A stretch of DNA of 61,527 nucleotides from Pseudomonadota bacterium (GTDB taxonomy: Bacteria; Pseudomonadota; Gammaproteobacteria; Burkholderiales; Burkholderiaceae_C): the NCBI GenBank assembly GCA_029779845.1, contig JAKOZT010000017.1, positions 1 to 61,527 of the forward strand, read 5' to 3'. A program made the position numbers and the translations under genes. The notes beneath the pieces were generated by a model. It saw only the letters and a program-made list of their open reading frames with translations, searched no databases and was not told where the DNA came from. The number at the start of each line of letters is the position of its first letter. Position 1 is the first letter of the stretch. Positions 18,840 through 26,957 of this stretch are shown here, piece by piece.

Positions 18840-19825
18840 CGCGCCGCCCTCCCCGGGAGGCGGCGGCCGAGGCGCTGGATCGGATCGAGCAGGCCCTTGG
18901 GCAGGTACAGCACCGCGACGATCAGCACCAGCCCGTACAGCACCAGGTGCAGCCCGGGCAGCTGGCCGCCCAGCCAGGTGCGCGTGAGCTCGGCCACCGG
19001 CGCCAGGAAGGCGGCGCCGATCAGCGGCCCGAACACCGTGCCCTGGCCGCCGATGATGGACATCAGCGCCATGTCGATGGACAGCTCGACGCCCATGTTG
19101 CGCTCCGGGTTGATGAAGCGGATGAACTGCGCGTAGAAGCTGCCGCCCAGCGCGGTCATGAAGGCGCTGATCGCGTAGGCGGCCAGCGTGTAGCGCGTCG
19201 GGTTGATGCCGAGCGACTCGGCGGCGTCGCGGTCGCCGCGGATCGCCTTCAGGCACACGCCCAGGCGGCTGCGCTCGATCAGCGCGGTGAGGCCCATCAC
19301 CGCCACCAGCATCGCGAGGATCACGTAGTAGTAGGGCAGCTTGCCGTCGAACTGGAACATCGCCCAGCGGGTGCCGATCAGCGGCACCGACAGGCCTTCG
19401 GAGCCCTTGATCGCGATGCCGAACACATGGTCGGTGTTCTCCACCCAGATGCGCACGATCTCGGCCGCCGCGATGGTGGTCAGCGCGAAGTACGGTCCGC
19501 GCAGCCGCATGGTCGGAAAGCCGATCAGCACGGCCAGCGCGGCCGCCAGCAGCCCGCCGGCCAGCATGCCCAGCCAGGGCGACAGGCCCATGCCGGTGAG
19601 CAGCAGCACCGAGCAGTAGCCGCCCACGCCGCTGAACACCGAGTGGCCGAAGGACACCTGGCCGACGTAGCCGCACATCAGGTTCCAGGCGCTGGCCAGG
19701 TAGGCGAAATACAGCACCATGATCAGGCTGTGCAGGAAGAACTCGTCGCGCACCACCAGCGGCGCCGCCAGCCCGGCCGCGAGCAGGATCGCGGCGATCG
19801 CCGCCTGCATGCTGTGCTGCTTCAC
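18836..19825 (-). CDS. livM: Liv-type ABC transporter permease (LivM)
   Basis: 329 residues, multiple hydrophobic segments, and the family region LIERSRLGVCLKAIRGDRDAAESLGIN (the loop that contacts the ATPase). YVGQVSFGHSVFSGVGGY near residue 55 is typical of LivM. The start is taken as the GTG at 19825, which overlaps the LivH stop (GTGA); an ATG five codons later (19810) is the alternative. It would form the membrane channel with LivH. Confidence 0.92.
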   Translation of the reverse strand: MKQHSMQAAIAAILLAAGLAAPLVVRDEFFLHSLIMVLYFAYLASAWNLMCGYVGQVSFGHSVFSGVGGYCSVLLLTGMGLSPWLGMLAGGLLAAALAVLIGFPTMRLRGPYFALTTIAAAEIVRIWVENTDHVFGIAIKGSEGLSVPLIGTRWAMFQFDGKLPYYYVILAMLVAVMGLTALIERSRLGVCLKAIRGDRDAAESLGINPTRYTLAAYAISAFMTALGGSFYAQFIRFINPERNMGVELSIDMALMSIIGGQGTVFGPLIGAAFLAPVAELTRTWLGGQLPGLHLVLYGLVLIVAVLYLPKGLLDPIQRLGRRLPGRAAR

Positions 19826-20706
19826 TTGCGCCCCATCAGCCCCTGCGGGCGCAGCAGCAGGATCAGGATGAACAGACCCAGCGAGAAGATCGCCGCCGTC
19901 GGCGTGGCGACGAACTGCGAGGCCACCGACTCGAACAGCCCGATCACCACGCCGCCGACCAGCGAGCCGGCGATGCTGCCGATGCCGCCGAGCACGACGA
20001 CGATGAAGCTCTTGATGCCGAAGGACAGGCCGACCTGCGGCGTCAGCGGGATGAACGGCGCGATCAGGCAGCCCATCACGCCGACCGTGGCGCAGCCCAG
20101 CCCGAAGGTCAGGCTGTAGACGTGCGGCACGTCGATGCCCGACATCGCCGCGGCGTCGCGGTTCTGCGCGGTGGCGCGGATGGCGCGGCCGGTGTCGGTG
20201 TGCGCCAGCCACAGCGCCAGCGCGCCGGCCATCGCCAGCGCGACCACCGCCGCGACGATGCGGAAGGTGTTGAGCGGAAAGTCGCCCACCATCACGGTGC
20301 CGGTCTCGATCGCCGACGTCGCCGAGCGCACGTTCGGGCCGAAGGCCATCAGCGCGAGGTTGTCGATCACGATGTAGACGCCGGCGGTCAGCAGCAGCGC
20401 GCTGATCGGCTCGACCACCAGCGCGCGCTCGCGGCGGATCAGCGGCGCGACGATCACCGCCTGCACCGCGTAGCCGAGCGCGAACATCAGCGGCGCGGCG
20501 ACGACGATGCTGACGTAGGGGTCGAGCCCGGCGAGCTGCTGCAGCCAGAAGGCGGTGAACATCGCCAGCATCAGGAACGAGCCGTGCGCGAAGTTGACGA
20601 TGCGCAGCACGCCGAAGATCAGGCTCAGCCCGAGCGCGATGCCGCCCAGCATCGCGCCGACGAGCACGCCGTTCAGCGCGGCAAAGGTCAGTACGTACCA
20701 GTCCAT
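19822..20706 (-). CDS. livH: Liv-type ABC transporter permease (LivH)
   Basis: 294 residues, about eight hydrophobic segments, starting MDWYVLTFAALNGVLVGAM with the LivH pattern GGIALGLSLIFGVLRIVNFAHGSFLML. The later loop TDTGRAIRATAQNRDAAAMSGID is the conserved ATPase-contact region. It is separated from the binding-protein gene by 91 bases containing a hairpin, which fits a need for more binding protein than permease. Confidence 0.94.
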   Translation of the reverse strand: MDWYVLTFAALNGVLVGAMLGGIALGLSLIFGVLRIVNFAHGSFLMLAMFTAFWLQQLAGLDPYVSIVVAAPLMFALGYAVQAVIVAPLIRRERALVVEPISALLLTAGVYIVIDNLALMAFGPNVRSATSAIETGTVMVGDFPLNTFRIVAAVVALAMAGALALWLAHTDTGRAIRATAQNRDAAAMSGIDVPHVYSLTFGLGCATVGVMGCLIAPFIPLTPQVGLSFGIKSFIVVVLGGIGSIAGSLVGGVVIGLFESVASQFVATPTAAIFSLGLFILILLLRPQGLMGRK

Positions 20707-20743
20707 CGGGATGTTCCTTCTTCGGCTCCAGGCAAGGCTGCGC

Positions 20744-20765
20744 CCCGGCTGCCGGCGCGCAGCCG
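20744..20765 (-). other. Intercistronic hairpin between binding-protein gene and LivH
   Basis: CCGGCTGC (20744-20751) pairs with GCAGCCGG (20758-20765) around a 6-base loop. No U-tract follows on the minus strand, so full termination is unlikely. Hairpins after a binding-protein gene commonly protect its mRNA segment; that role is inferred from position. Confidence 0.45.
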
Positions 20766-20797
20766 GCAGCGGCGAGGGTCGCGTCAGGGGCGTCGTG

Positions 20798-22060
20798 TCA
20801 GTTGCGCTGCGACCAGCCCGGCACCGGCCACACCGGCTTGGTCGAGGCCATGCGGTTCTCCGGCGGCCACACGGTGCGGCGCTTGCCGTCCAGGTTCTGC
20901 GAGATCACGCCGTGCGCGTAGGTGTTCTGGCCCTGCTCGTCGAACTTGATGCGCTGGTAGCCGGTGAACAGCGCCGGGCCGGAGCTGATGTCGGTGGCGG
21001 CCAGCGCGTCGCGCAGCTTCTGGCGGTCGGCGCTCCTGGCGCGCTCCAGCGCATCGGCGATCACGTAGATCGCCGAGACGCCCTGCGACACGTAGGCGCT
21101 CATGCCGTAGCCGAGCAGCTCGCGGGTGCGCTTGTCGACTTCCTGCAGGCGCGGATCCTTGTTGGCGTCGAGGATGTCGATCTGCCAGTCCTCCTGCACG
21201 AAGTAGTAGGCCACCGACTTCGGGTTGACCGTCGCGTAGAAGCTCGGATCCTCGGTGCCGCCGCCGGCGGAGTGCACGCCGAAGGGCAGGTCCAGGCGCT
21301 GCTCGGCCATCTGGCGCGTGAACAGCAGCTGGTCGGGCGTGTACAGCGCGAGCACCAGCGCATCGGCCTTGGCCGAGCGGATCTTCAGCAGCTGCGAGGT
21401 GAAGTCGACCTGGTTGGGCGGCGCCGGCTCGTCCAGCGCGATCTCGAGGCCGCGCTGCGCGGCCAGCTTGCGGACGTTGGCGGCATGCGAGCGCCCCCAG
21501 TCGCTGCCCTCGTAGAACAGCGCCACGCGCTTGACCGGCCTGCCGGTCTCCTTGGCCAGCAGCTCGATCGCGTCGAGCTGCTCGCGCGCGTCGTAGGTGG
21601 CCTTGTTGTTGATGCGGAAGACGTACTTGAAGTTGCGCTCGGTGATCTCGTCCTTCACCGCGCCGACCACCACCCAGGCGGTCTTGTTGCGCTCGGCGAC
21701 CTCGGTGGCCGGGAAGGTCACCGCGCTGTTGAAGGCGCCGCACATCACCGCGACGTTCTCGCGCTGGATCAGCCGCTCGGTCTCCGAGACGCCGACGTCG
21801 GCCTTGGACTGCGAGTCGCCGAACACGGCTTCGAGCTTCGCGCCGTTCATGGCCTTGATGCCGCCGGCCTTGTTGATCTGCTCGACGGCGGCGATCACGC
21901 CGGCGCGCGTCTGGTTGCCCACGGCGGCCGAGCCGCCGCTCAGCGGCAGCACGCAGCCGACCTTCACGCTGGCCTGGGCGAACGCGGCACCGCCGGCCAG
22001 CGCCAGGCCGGCGGCGAGGAGGTGCCGCACGAGCGCGCGGCGCGGGGAAGCGAGGTTCAT
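20798..22060 (-). CDS. Liv-type ABC transporter substrate-binding protein
   Basis: 420 residues with a Sec signal peptide (MNLASPRRALVRHLLAAGL, cleavage near AFAQA), then the periplasmic-binding type I fold: VKVGCVLPLSGGSAAVG, NKAGGIKAMNGAKLEAVFGDSQS, and ALFYEGSDWGRSHAANVRKLA. It is long for the family (usually 370-400). The start at 22060 gives a good signal peptide; the frame is open 20 codons further up but that part lacks signal character. It is the first gene of the 16.6-kb unit, so its promoter should lie in 22061-22192. Confidence 0.93.
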   Translation of the reverse strand: MNLASPRRALVRHLLAAGLALAGGAAFAQASVKVGCVLPLSGGSAAVGNQTRAGVIAAVEQINKAGGIKAMNGAKLEAVFGDSQSKADVGVSETERLIQRENVAVMCGAFNSAVTFPATEVAERNKTAWVVVGAVKDEITERNFKYVFRINNKATYDAREQLDAIELLAKETGRPVKRVALFYEGSDWGRSHAANVRKLAAQRGLEIALDEPAPPNQVDFTSQLLKIRSAKADALVLALYTPDQLLFTRQMAEQRLDLPFGVHSAGGGTEDPSFYATVNPKSVAYYFVQEDWQIDILDANKDPRLQEVDKRTRELLGYGMSAYVSQGVSAIYVIADALERARSADRQKLRDALAATDISSGPALFTGYQRIKFDEQGQNTYAHGVISQNLDGKRRTVWPPENRMASTKPVWPVPGWSQRN

Positions 22061-22192
22061 CGTTGTCTCCGTTGTGCTGTCGTTGTCGACCGGCTCAGTA
22101 TCGAAATCCGCCGTTCGCATCGCAAAGAGAAGCTGCCGGTTTGATCACCATGTGAACTCAGCGATTACGCTGTGCACAGTGCGACGCGGCCT
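22061..22192 (-). promoter_or_regulatory. Promoter/operator region of the Liv-transketolase-acyl-CoA unit
   Basis: This is the only gap upstream of the 17-gene minus-strand unit and is less GC-rich than its surroundings. It holds the perfect 10-bp palindrome CTGTGCACAG (22170-22179), extended imperfectly as CGCTGTGCACAGTGCG, and an A/T-richer stretch around 22118-22168. No clear -10/-35 pair stands out. IclR or an outside regulator could bind the palindrome; this is inferred. Confidence 0.4.
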
Positions 22193-22615
22193 TCAGGCGC
22201 CCGGCCGCGGCGCGTAGAAGGTGGCGTGGCAGCGCGCGATCACGCGCGCGCCGACGCGCAGCTCGCAATCGCCGAAGCGCACGCGCCCGGTGCGCTTGGT
22301 CAGCGCCACGTGCGCCTCGATCCAGTCGCCGCTGCCGGAAGCGTCGACGAAGTCCATCGCGAGGTTCAGCGTCAGCGCGGTCTCGACGGCCTCGGTCACG
22401 CGCGCCAGGTTCATACCGATCGCCACGTCGGCCAGCGTGGCCAGCATGCCGCCGTGCACCACGCCGTAGCGGTTGAGATGGGCCGCGCCGGCGCGGAAGG
22501 CGATGCGGTAGGCGCCGTCGCCGGCGCGCTGCGCGTACAGCGGGCCGACGAGGTTCAGGTAGCCCTCGTCCAGCGGCGCCGGTTCCCAGCCGGCAGGCAC
22601 GGCGGCGCGCGTCAT
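22193..22615 (-). CDS. PaaI-like hotdog-fold thioesterase
   Basis: 140 residues. The hotdog central helix motif NRYGVVHGGMLATLADVAIGMNL (shown in part: VVHGGMLATLADVA) is characteristic of PaaI/YigI-type acyl-CoA thioesterases. It probably releases CoA from a dead-end or excess acyl-CoA. The start at 22615 overlaps the NIPSNAP stop (ATGA); the frame is open further upstream but that part overlaps the NIPSNAP gene and lacks family similarity. It is the last gene of the GntR-controlled unit. Confidence 0.9.
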   Translation of the reverse strand: MTRAAVPAGWEPAPLDEGYLNLVGPLYAQRAGDGAYRIAFRAGAAHLNRYGVVHGGMLATLADVAIGMNLARVTEAVETALTLNLAMDFVDASGSGDWIEAHVALTKRTGRVRFGDCELRVGARVIARCHATFYAPRPGA

Positions 22616-22926
22616 CGCAGCGGCGAGAACGAGGCCGGCTTGAGCAGCCGCGTTTCCATCCGCACGATCCACGGCAGCACCTGGTCGGCGTAGGCGAGCC
22701 AGCGCGGGTCGGCCCACATCGCGGCGCGGCGCCGCTCGCGCTCGGCGAGGTCGGGGTAGACCCACAGCTGCATCACCGTGTTCAGCTCGCCGGTCTCGGC
22801 GCTGAACACGCCGATCAGCTGGCCGAGGTGCTCCTTCATCAGCGGGATGCCTTCGGTCTCGAACAGCGCCAGGAAGCGGCGAAAGTGGGCCGGCTGGAAG
22901 GTGTAGTTGCGCTCCTCGACGATCAT
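22612..22926 (-). CDS. NIPSNAP-family protein
   Basis: 104 residues, a dimeric alpha-beta barrel of the NIPSNAP type: MIVEERNYTF at the start, LIGVFSAETGELNTVMQLWVYPDLAERERRR in the middle (seen as GVFSAETGELNTVMQLW). Small NIPSNAP proteins are common in betaproteobacterial catabolic operons next to Bug receptors, but no reaction is known. It overlaps the thioesterase gene by 4 bases and lies 11 bases after the Bug receptor gene. Confidence 0.88.
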   Translation of the reverse strand: MIVEERNYTFQPAHFRRFLALFETEGIPLMKEHLGQLIGVFSAETGELNTVMQLWVYPDLAERERRRAAMWADPRWLAYADQVLPWIVRMETRLLKPASFSPLR

Positions 22927-22937
22927 CGCGCGCGCCC

Positions 22938-23912
22938 TCAGCCTTCGAGCCGGATGCCGGCCTTGCGGATCACCTCGCCCCACATCGCGGCCTGCGCCTG
23001 CACGTGGCGCGTGAACTCGGCGCTGCTGGCGGGCGCGGTCTCCACGCCGATCTCGGCGAGGCGCCTGACCACCGCCTCGCTGCGCACGGCCTTCATCAGC
23101 TCGGCGCTCAGGCGCTCGATCACCACAGCCGGCGTCGCCGCGGGCGCGATCACGCCCTGCCACGAATAGGCCTCGAAGCCGGGCAGGCCGGCCTCGGCCA
23201 CCGTCGGCACCTCGGGCAGCACGGCCAGGCGCTGCGGCATCGACACGGCCAGCGCGCGCAGCTTGCCGGCCTTGATGAAGGGCATGCTCGAGGCCGTGTC
23301 GACCAGCATGAACTGGATCTGCCCGGCCACCAGATCCTGCAAGCCCGGCGCCGCGCCCTTGTAGGGCACGTGGTTGAAGCGCGCGCCGGTGCGCTGCTGA
23401 AGCAGCTCCATCGCCACGTGGTTGGGACCGCCCAGCCCCGGCGTGCCGTAGCTCAGCGTGCCGGGCCGCGACTTGCCGGCCTCGATGAACTCGCGAAAGC
23501 TCTGCAGCGGCACCGACGGATTGACCAGCAGCGCATACGGAAAGCGCGCCAGCCCGCCGACGAAGGCGAAGTCCTTCTCCGGCGCATAGACCAGCTTCGG
23601 AAACAGGTGCTGGTTGAGCGCCAGCGTGGCGTTGTCGGCCGAGCCGAGCACGTGGCCGTCGGCCGCGCCCTGCGCCACCGCGGCCGCGCCGATCGCGGTG
23701 TTCGCGCCGGGCTTGTTCTCGACCACGAGGGTCTGGCCCAGCGCCGGCCCCATCGCCTGCGCGACGGTGCGCGCGACGATGTCGGTGCCGCCGCCGGCGG
23801 GATAGGGCACGATCCACTGGATCGCCTTGGTCGGATAGCCGCCTTGCGCGAAGGCGCGTGTCGCGGCCAGGCCGGCCGCGCCGAGCAGAAGATGGCGTCG
23901 TTGCATGCTCAT
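22938..23912 (-). CDS. Bug-family periplasmic binding protein
   Basis: 324 residues. The signal peptide has a twin-arginine-like start (MSMQRRHLLLGAAGL, cleavage near AFAQG), then YPTKAIQWIVPYPAGGGTDIVAR. VVENKPGANTAIGAAAVA, LSYGTPGLGGPNHVA and FNHVPYKGAAPGLQDLVAGQ match the Bug family. No TctA or TctB partner is nearby. It is distinct from the Bug receptor at 7902. The start overlaps the SDR stop by 4 bases. Confidence 0.95.
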   Translation of the reverse strand: MSMQRRHLLLGAAGLAATRAFAQGGYPTKAIQWIVPYPAGGGTDIVARTVAQAMGPALGQTLVVENKPGANTAIGAAAVAQGAADGHVLGSADNATLALNQHLFPKLVYAPEKDFAFVGGLARFPYALLVNPSVPLQSFREFIEAGKSRPGTLSYGTPGLGGPNHVAMELLQQRTGARFNHVPYKGAAPGLQDLVAGQIQFMLVDTASSMPFIKAGKLRALAVSMPQRLAVLPEVPTVAEAGLPGFEAYSWQGVIAPAATPAVVIERLSAELMKAVRSEAVVRRLAEIGVETAPASSAEFTRHVQAQAAMWGEVIRKAGIRLEG

Positions 23913-24739
23913 GGTGTCTCCGTGTCGTCTTGGGGAGTGGCGACGCGCTCGCGCACGCCGCCGAAAGTGGCCCAGGAGCCGGCGACCAGCCAGCCGGCAT
24001 CCGCGGCCAGGTTGGCGCCGGTGATCACCGCCGCTTCGTCCGAGAGCAGGAAGGCGATCACGCGCGCGATGTCGGCCGGCGCGATCAGCACACCCAGCGC
24101 GCTGTGCTGCTTCAGCCGGGCGGGGTCGCGCAGCCCGAGGTCGATCTGCCGCTGCAGCGCGGCGGTGACGGTGTAGCCCGGCGACACGCAGTTGACGCGC
24201 ACGCCCGAGCGGCCCCATTCGGCCGCCAGGCATTCGGTCAGCGAGATCACCGCCGCCTTGGCCGGCGAGTAGGCGTGCAGCGGCATCGAGCGCATGCCCG
24301 CCACCGAGGCGATGTTGACGATGGCGCCGCGGCCGCGCCGCGCCATCGCGCTGCCGAATTCCGCGCAGCAGTGGTAGGTGCCCTCGAAGTCGATCGCCAC
24401 GACGCGGCGGAAGTCGTCCGTCGCCAGCCGTTCGGGCGGCTCGGGCGACTGCACGATGCCGGCGCTGTTGACCAGCAGATCGATCTCGATGCCGGCGGCG
24501 GCGAGCTGCGCGTGCGCGGCGGCCACGGCCGCGCGGTCGGCCACGTCGAAGCCGAGCGGGTGCGCGTCGAGCGCGGCCGCGGCGCGGCGCGCATGCGCCT
24601 CGTCGAGATCGGCCAGCACGATGCGCGCACCGCGCGCGGCCAGCAGTTCGGCGCACGCCAGGCCGATGCCGCTGGCGCCGCCGGTGACCAGTGCGGTGCG
24701 GCCGGCGAGCGAGAGGGGCGAAGCGTCGGAGGAAGTCAT
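23909..24739 (-). CDS. SDR-family oxidoreductase
   Basis: 276 residues: TGGASGIG, VNSAG, NIASVAG, and catalytic Tyr-Lys in YSPAK. The acidic residue in IVLADLDEAHA suggests NAD. The C-terminus is extended by about 20 residues beyond the usual GGW end. The start at 24739 is chosen because similarity begins shortly after it; an ATG at 24796 is possible but lies beyond a gap without family resemblance. It is the first gene of the small GntR unit, with a TGCATGCAAT site 53 bases upstream. Confidence 0.88.
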   Translation of the reverse strand: MTSSDASPLSLAGRTALVTGGASGIGLACAELLAARGARIVLADLDEAHARRAAAALDAHPLGFDVADRAAVAAAHAQLAAAGIEIDLLVNSAGIVQSPEPPERLATDDFRRVVAIDFEGTYHCCAEFGSAMARRGRGAIVNIASVAGMRSMPLHAYSPAKAAVISLTECLAAEWGRSGVRVNCVSPGYTVTAALQRQIDLGLRDPARLKQHSALGVLIAPADIARVIAFLLSDEAAVITGANLAADAGWLVAGSWATFGGVRERVATPQDDTETP

Positions 24740-24791
24740 CGGAGAAGAGAAGGCAAAGGTCGTCCCTGCCGGCCGCGCCGTGCGCGGCGGC

Positions 24792-24801
24792 TGCATGCAA
24801 T
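24792..24801 (-). promoter_or_regulatory. Predicted GntR operator upstream of the SDR-Bug unit
   Basis: TGCATGCAAT lies between the GntR stop and the SDR start. It is identical to the site at the gntR start codon (25556-25565) and shares its TGCATGCA core with 25640-25647. Its place in the promoter of the next operon suggests that the GntR protein controls both units. Confidence 0.6.
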
Positions 24802-24822
24802 CGAAGGGGGAAGGCCGCGTCG

Positions 24823-25560
24823 CTAGCCGGTGTCGCCCACCACGCGGCCCACGGCGGCCGGTCCGAGCCGGGCTGCCTCGAGGATCTCCGACCAGTGCCG
24901 GCGCAGCACCTGGCCGGCCTCGTAGACGTGCTCGCGCATCAGCATCTCGGCGCGCGTGCCCTGGCGCTGCTTGATCGCATCGAGCACGCGCACGTGGGCA
25001 TCGTGCGAGCGCCGCACGATGTCGATCGAGCGCCAGAACACCACGCGGTTGGAGGCCAGCGGCAGATCGTGCGTCTTGCGCACGAACTCGGCGAGCTGGC
25101 GGTTGCCGCAGCCGCGCACGATCAAGGTATGGAAGTCGACGTTCATCGCCTGGTAGCGCTGGTGATCCTCGGCATGCAGTTCGCCGCCGGCCAGCACGGC
25201 CTCGCCGTTGGCGATGCAGCGCTCCATCGCGTCGATGTCGCGGCCGTTGGCGCCGCGCTCCGCGACGAGCCGGCAGGCCATGCCCTCCAGCGTGGCGCGC
25301 AGTTCATACGCCTCCAGCACCTCGTCGATGCTGAACTCGCGCACCCAGTAGCCGCGGTTGGCCGCGTAGCGCACCAGCCCCTGCTCGTTGAGCGCCTTCA
25401 GCGCCGCGACGACCGGCGTGCGCGACACCTGCATCTCTTCGGCCAACGCCGTTTCGGTGAGGCGCTGGCCGGGCCGCAGCACGCCGCTGAGGATCATTCC
25501 GCGCAGGCTCGCCGCGGTGGAGTCGGCCAGGGTCGGGGCGTTGTCGGAGCTGCTTTGCAT
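24823..25560 (-). CDS. GntR-family regulator, FCD (FadR-like) subgroup
   Basis: 245 residues. An N-terminal winged helix (LTETALAEEMQVSRTPVVAALKALNEQGLV) is followed by an all-helical FCD domain carrying the metal-site histidines (VDFHTLIVRGCGN, SHDAHVRVLDAI and REHVYEAG). FCD proteins usually sense carboxylates. The start at 25560 (ATG) gives a standard length; an in-frame TTG at 25584 is the alternative. The gene lies directly upstream of the SDR-Bug-NIPSNAP-thioesterase unit in the same direction. Confidence 0.92.
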   Translation of the reverse strand: MQSSSDNAPTLADSTAASLRGMILSGVLRPGQRLTETALAEEMQVSRTPVVAALKALNEQGLVRYAANRGYWVREFSIDEVLEAYELRATLEGMACRLVAERGANGRDIDAMERCIANGEAVLAGGELHAEDHQRYQAMNVDFHTLIVRGCGNRQLAEFVRKTHDLPLASNRVVFWRSIDIVRRSHDAHVRVLDAIKQRQGTRAEMLMREHVYEAGQVLRRHWSEILEAARLGPAAVGRVVGDTG

Positions 25561-25652
25561 GCAATCACCATTGAATGCACGCAATCTAGCGCGATCGAGC
25601 CTGATATATCTCGGTACTAACCCTATGTTTTGAGCTTATTGCATGCATTCAA
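25556..25652 (-). promoter_or_regulatory. gntR promoter region with repeated TGCATGCA operators
   Basis: Three related sites sit here: TGCATGCAAT (25556-25565, overlapping the start codon), the imperfect TTGAATGCACGCAAT (25571-25585), and ATTGCATGCATTCAA (25638-25652). Between them lies CGGTACTAACCCTATG (25612-25627), resembling blocks near the promoters at 50710 and 57497. The arrangement suggests autorepression by GntR. Confidence 0.55.
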
Positions 25653-25711
25653 CCTGCGCCACCCGCTCCCGCAACGCTTCACCCGTAGAGGTGCGAAGTC
25701 CACGCAACGCG

Positions 25712-25738
25712 TTTAATATCACCGATTGCTGATATACA
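25712..25738 (+). promoter_or_regulatory. A/T-rich promoter with dyad upstream of trxC
   Basis: ATATCA (25716-25721) and TGATAT (25730-25735) form an inverted repeat with an 8-base spacer, overlapping TATACA (25733-25738), a possible -10. It is the most A/T-rich spot before trxC. GGAGG at 25748-25752 is the ribosome-binding site. No OxyR-type ATAG-N7-CTAT pattern is seen. Confidence 0.4.
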
Positions 25739-25763
25739 AATCCGTCCGGAGGCCGAAGATTCC

Positions 25764-26207
25764 ATGAACGCCACCAACGCCATCCAGGCACAGACAGCCG
25801 CCTGCCCTCATTGCCACACGCTCAATCGTGTCGCCGGGGGCGATCCGGCGCAGGCCCATTGCGGCCATTGCGGCAAGCCGCTGTTCGAGGGCCATCCGGT
25901 CGAACTCGACGAGGCCTCCTTCGCGCGCCACATGCGCGCCGACATGCCGCTGGTCGTCGACTTCTGGGCGCCCTGGTGCGGGCCGTGCCGGATGATGGCG
26001 CCCATCTACCAGCAGGCCGCGGCGAAGCTCGAGCCCGCGGCCCGCCTGGCCAAGGTCAACACCGACGAACAGGGCGAGCTCGCCGGCCGGTTCGCCATCC
26101 GCAGCATCCCGACGCTGGCCATCTTCAAGAACGGCCGCGAGGTCGCGCGGCATTCCGGGGTGATGGAGCAGTCGCGCTTCATCGACTGGGTGCGCTCCCA
26201 TGTCTGA
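25764..26207 (+). CDS. trxC: Thioredoxin 2 (TrxC)
   Basis: 147 residues. An N-terminal zinc-binding extension with two CxxC pairs (CPHC and CGHC) precedes a thioredoxin domain with active site WAPWCGPCRMMAP and the cis-Pro segment IRSIPTLAIFKNG. This layout is diagnostic of TrxC. It reduces protein disulfides in the cytoplasm, often under oxidative stress. It starts after GGAGG with a 11-base spacing. The divergent gene is gntR and the methyltransferase follows 21 bases later. Confidence 0.95.
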   Translation: MNATNAIQAQTAACPHCHTLNRVAGGDPAQAHCGHCGKPLFEGHPVELDEASFARHMRADMPLVVDFWAPWCGPCRMMAPIYQQAAAKLEPAARLAKVNTDEQGELAGRFAIRSIPTLAIFKNGREVARHSGVMEQSRFIDWVRSHV

Positions 26208-26228
26208 GCTCGCATCACCATCGGCGCC

Positions 26229-26921
26229 ATGACGACGCCCGTGATCACCAGCGAACTCGCGCTGCTGGAGACGCTCGTCCCGCTGGCGGGCACGCAGCTC
26301 ATCGAGGCGGGCTGCGGCGCCGCGCAGCTGGCGCGCGAGCTGGTCGGCCGATACGAAACCACCGAGGTGGTCGGCATCGAGGTCGATGACCGGCAGCTGG
26401 CCAAGAACCGGATGAACCCCGCCGAGCGGCTGCGCTTCGAGCGGGCGGGCGCCGAAGCCATCCCCTTCGCCGATGCGTCGTTCGACGGCGCGCTGATGCT
26501 GAAGTCGCTGCACCACGTGCCCCTGCCGCTGATGGACCAGGCGCTGGCCGAACTCGCCCGCGTGCTGCGCCCGGGCGGCTGGCTGTACGTGTCCGAGCCG
26601 GTCTATGCCGGCGCACTGAACGAGCTGATCCGGCTGTTCAACGACGAAGGCGTGGTGCGCGCGGCGGCGCAGGCGGCGCTCGACCGTGCGATCGCCTCGG
26701 GGCGGTGGGCGGCCGCGGCCACGCACCGCTTCGAGACGCCCGTGCGCTTCGCCGGCTTCGAGGAGTTCGAGCAGCGCATGATGCGCCCGACTTTCGCCGA
26801 CCACGGCATCGACGCGGCCATGCTGGAGCGCGTGCGGTCGCGCTTCCTGCCGCATCAAGGCCCGGGCGGCGCGCACTTCACCCGCCCGATGCTCGTGCGC
26901 CTGCTGCGCAAGACCCGCTGA
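26229..26921 (+). CDS. Class I SAM-dependent methyltransferase
   Basis: 230 residues. Motif I is LIEAGCGAAQLARELV, the acidic end of strand 2 is VVGIEVDD, motif II region AEAIPFADASFDGALMLKSLHHV, and motif III LARVLRPGGWLYVSEP. This is the UbiE/Methyltransf_11 type that methylates small molecules. The substrate cannot be told. It follows trxC by 21 bases, probably as a two-gene unit, and converges on the thioesterase gene. Confidence 0.88.
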   Translation: MTTPVITSELALLETLVPLAGTQLIEAGCGAAQLARELVGRYETTEVVGIEVDDRQLAKNRMNPAERLRFERAGAEAIPFADASFDGALMLKSLHHVPLPLMDQALAELARVLRPGGWLYVSEPVYAGALNELIRLFNDEGVVRAAAQAALDRAIASGRWAAAATHRFETPVRFAGFEEFEQRMMRPTFADHGIDAAMLERVRSRFLPHQGPGGAHFTRPMLVRLLRKTR

Positions 26922-26957
26922 GCCGGCCCCGCTCGTGACGGGCGGCTCAGGGCCGGC
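26922..26957. terminator. Possible hairpin between convergent genes
   Basis: GCCGGCCC (26922-26929) pairs with GGGCCGGC (26950-26957) across 20 bases; the inner CCCG/CGGG could add a second stem. It sits exactly between the convergent methyltransferase and thioesterase genes and partly within the latter's last codons. There is no U-tract on either strand, so an intrinsic terminator is uncertain. Confidence 0.35.

Noticed and set aside
25716..25735. OxyR-type site before trxC
   Set aside because: The dyad is ATATCA-N8-TGATAT and does not fit ATAG-N7-CTAT; left as an unnamed inverted repeat.
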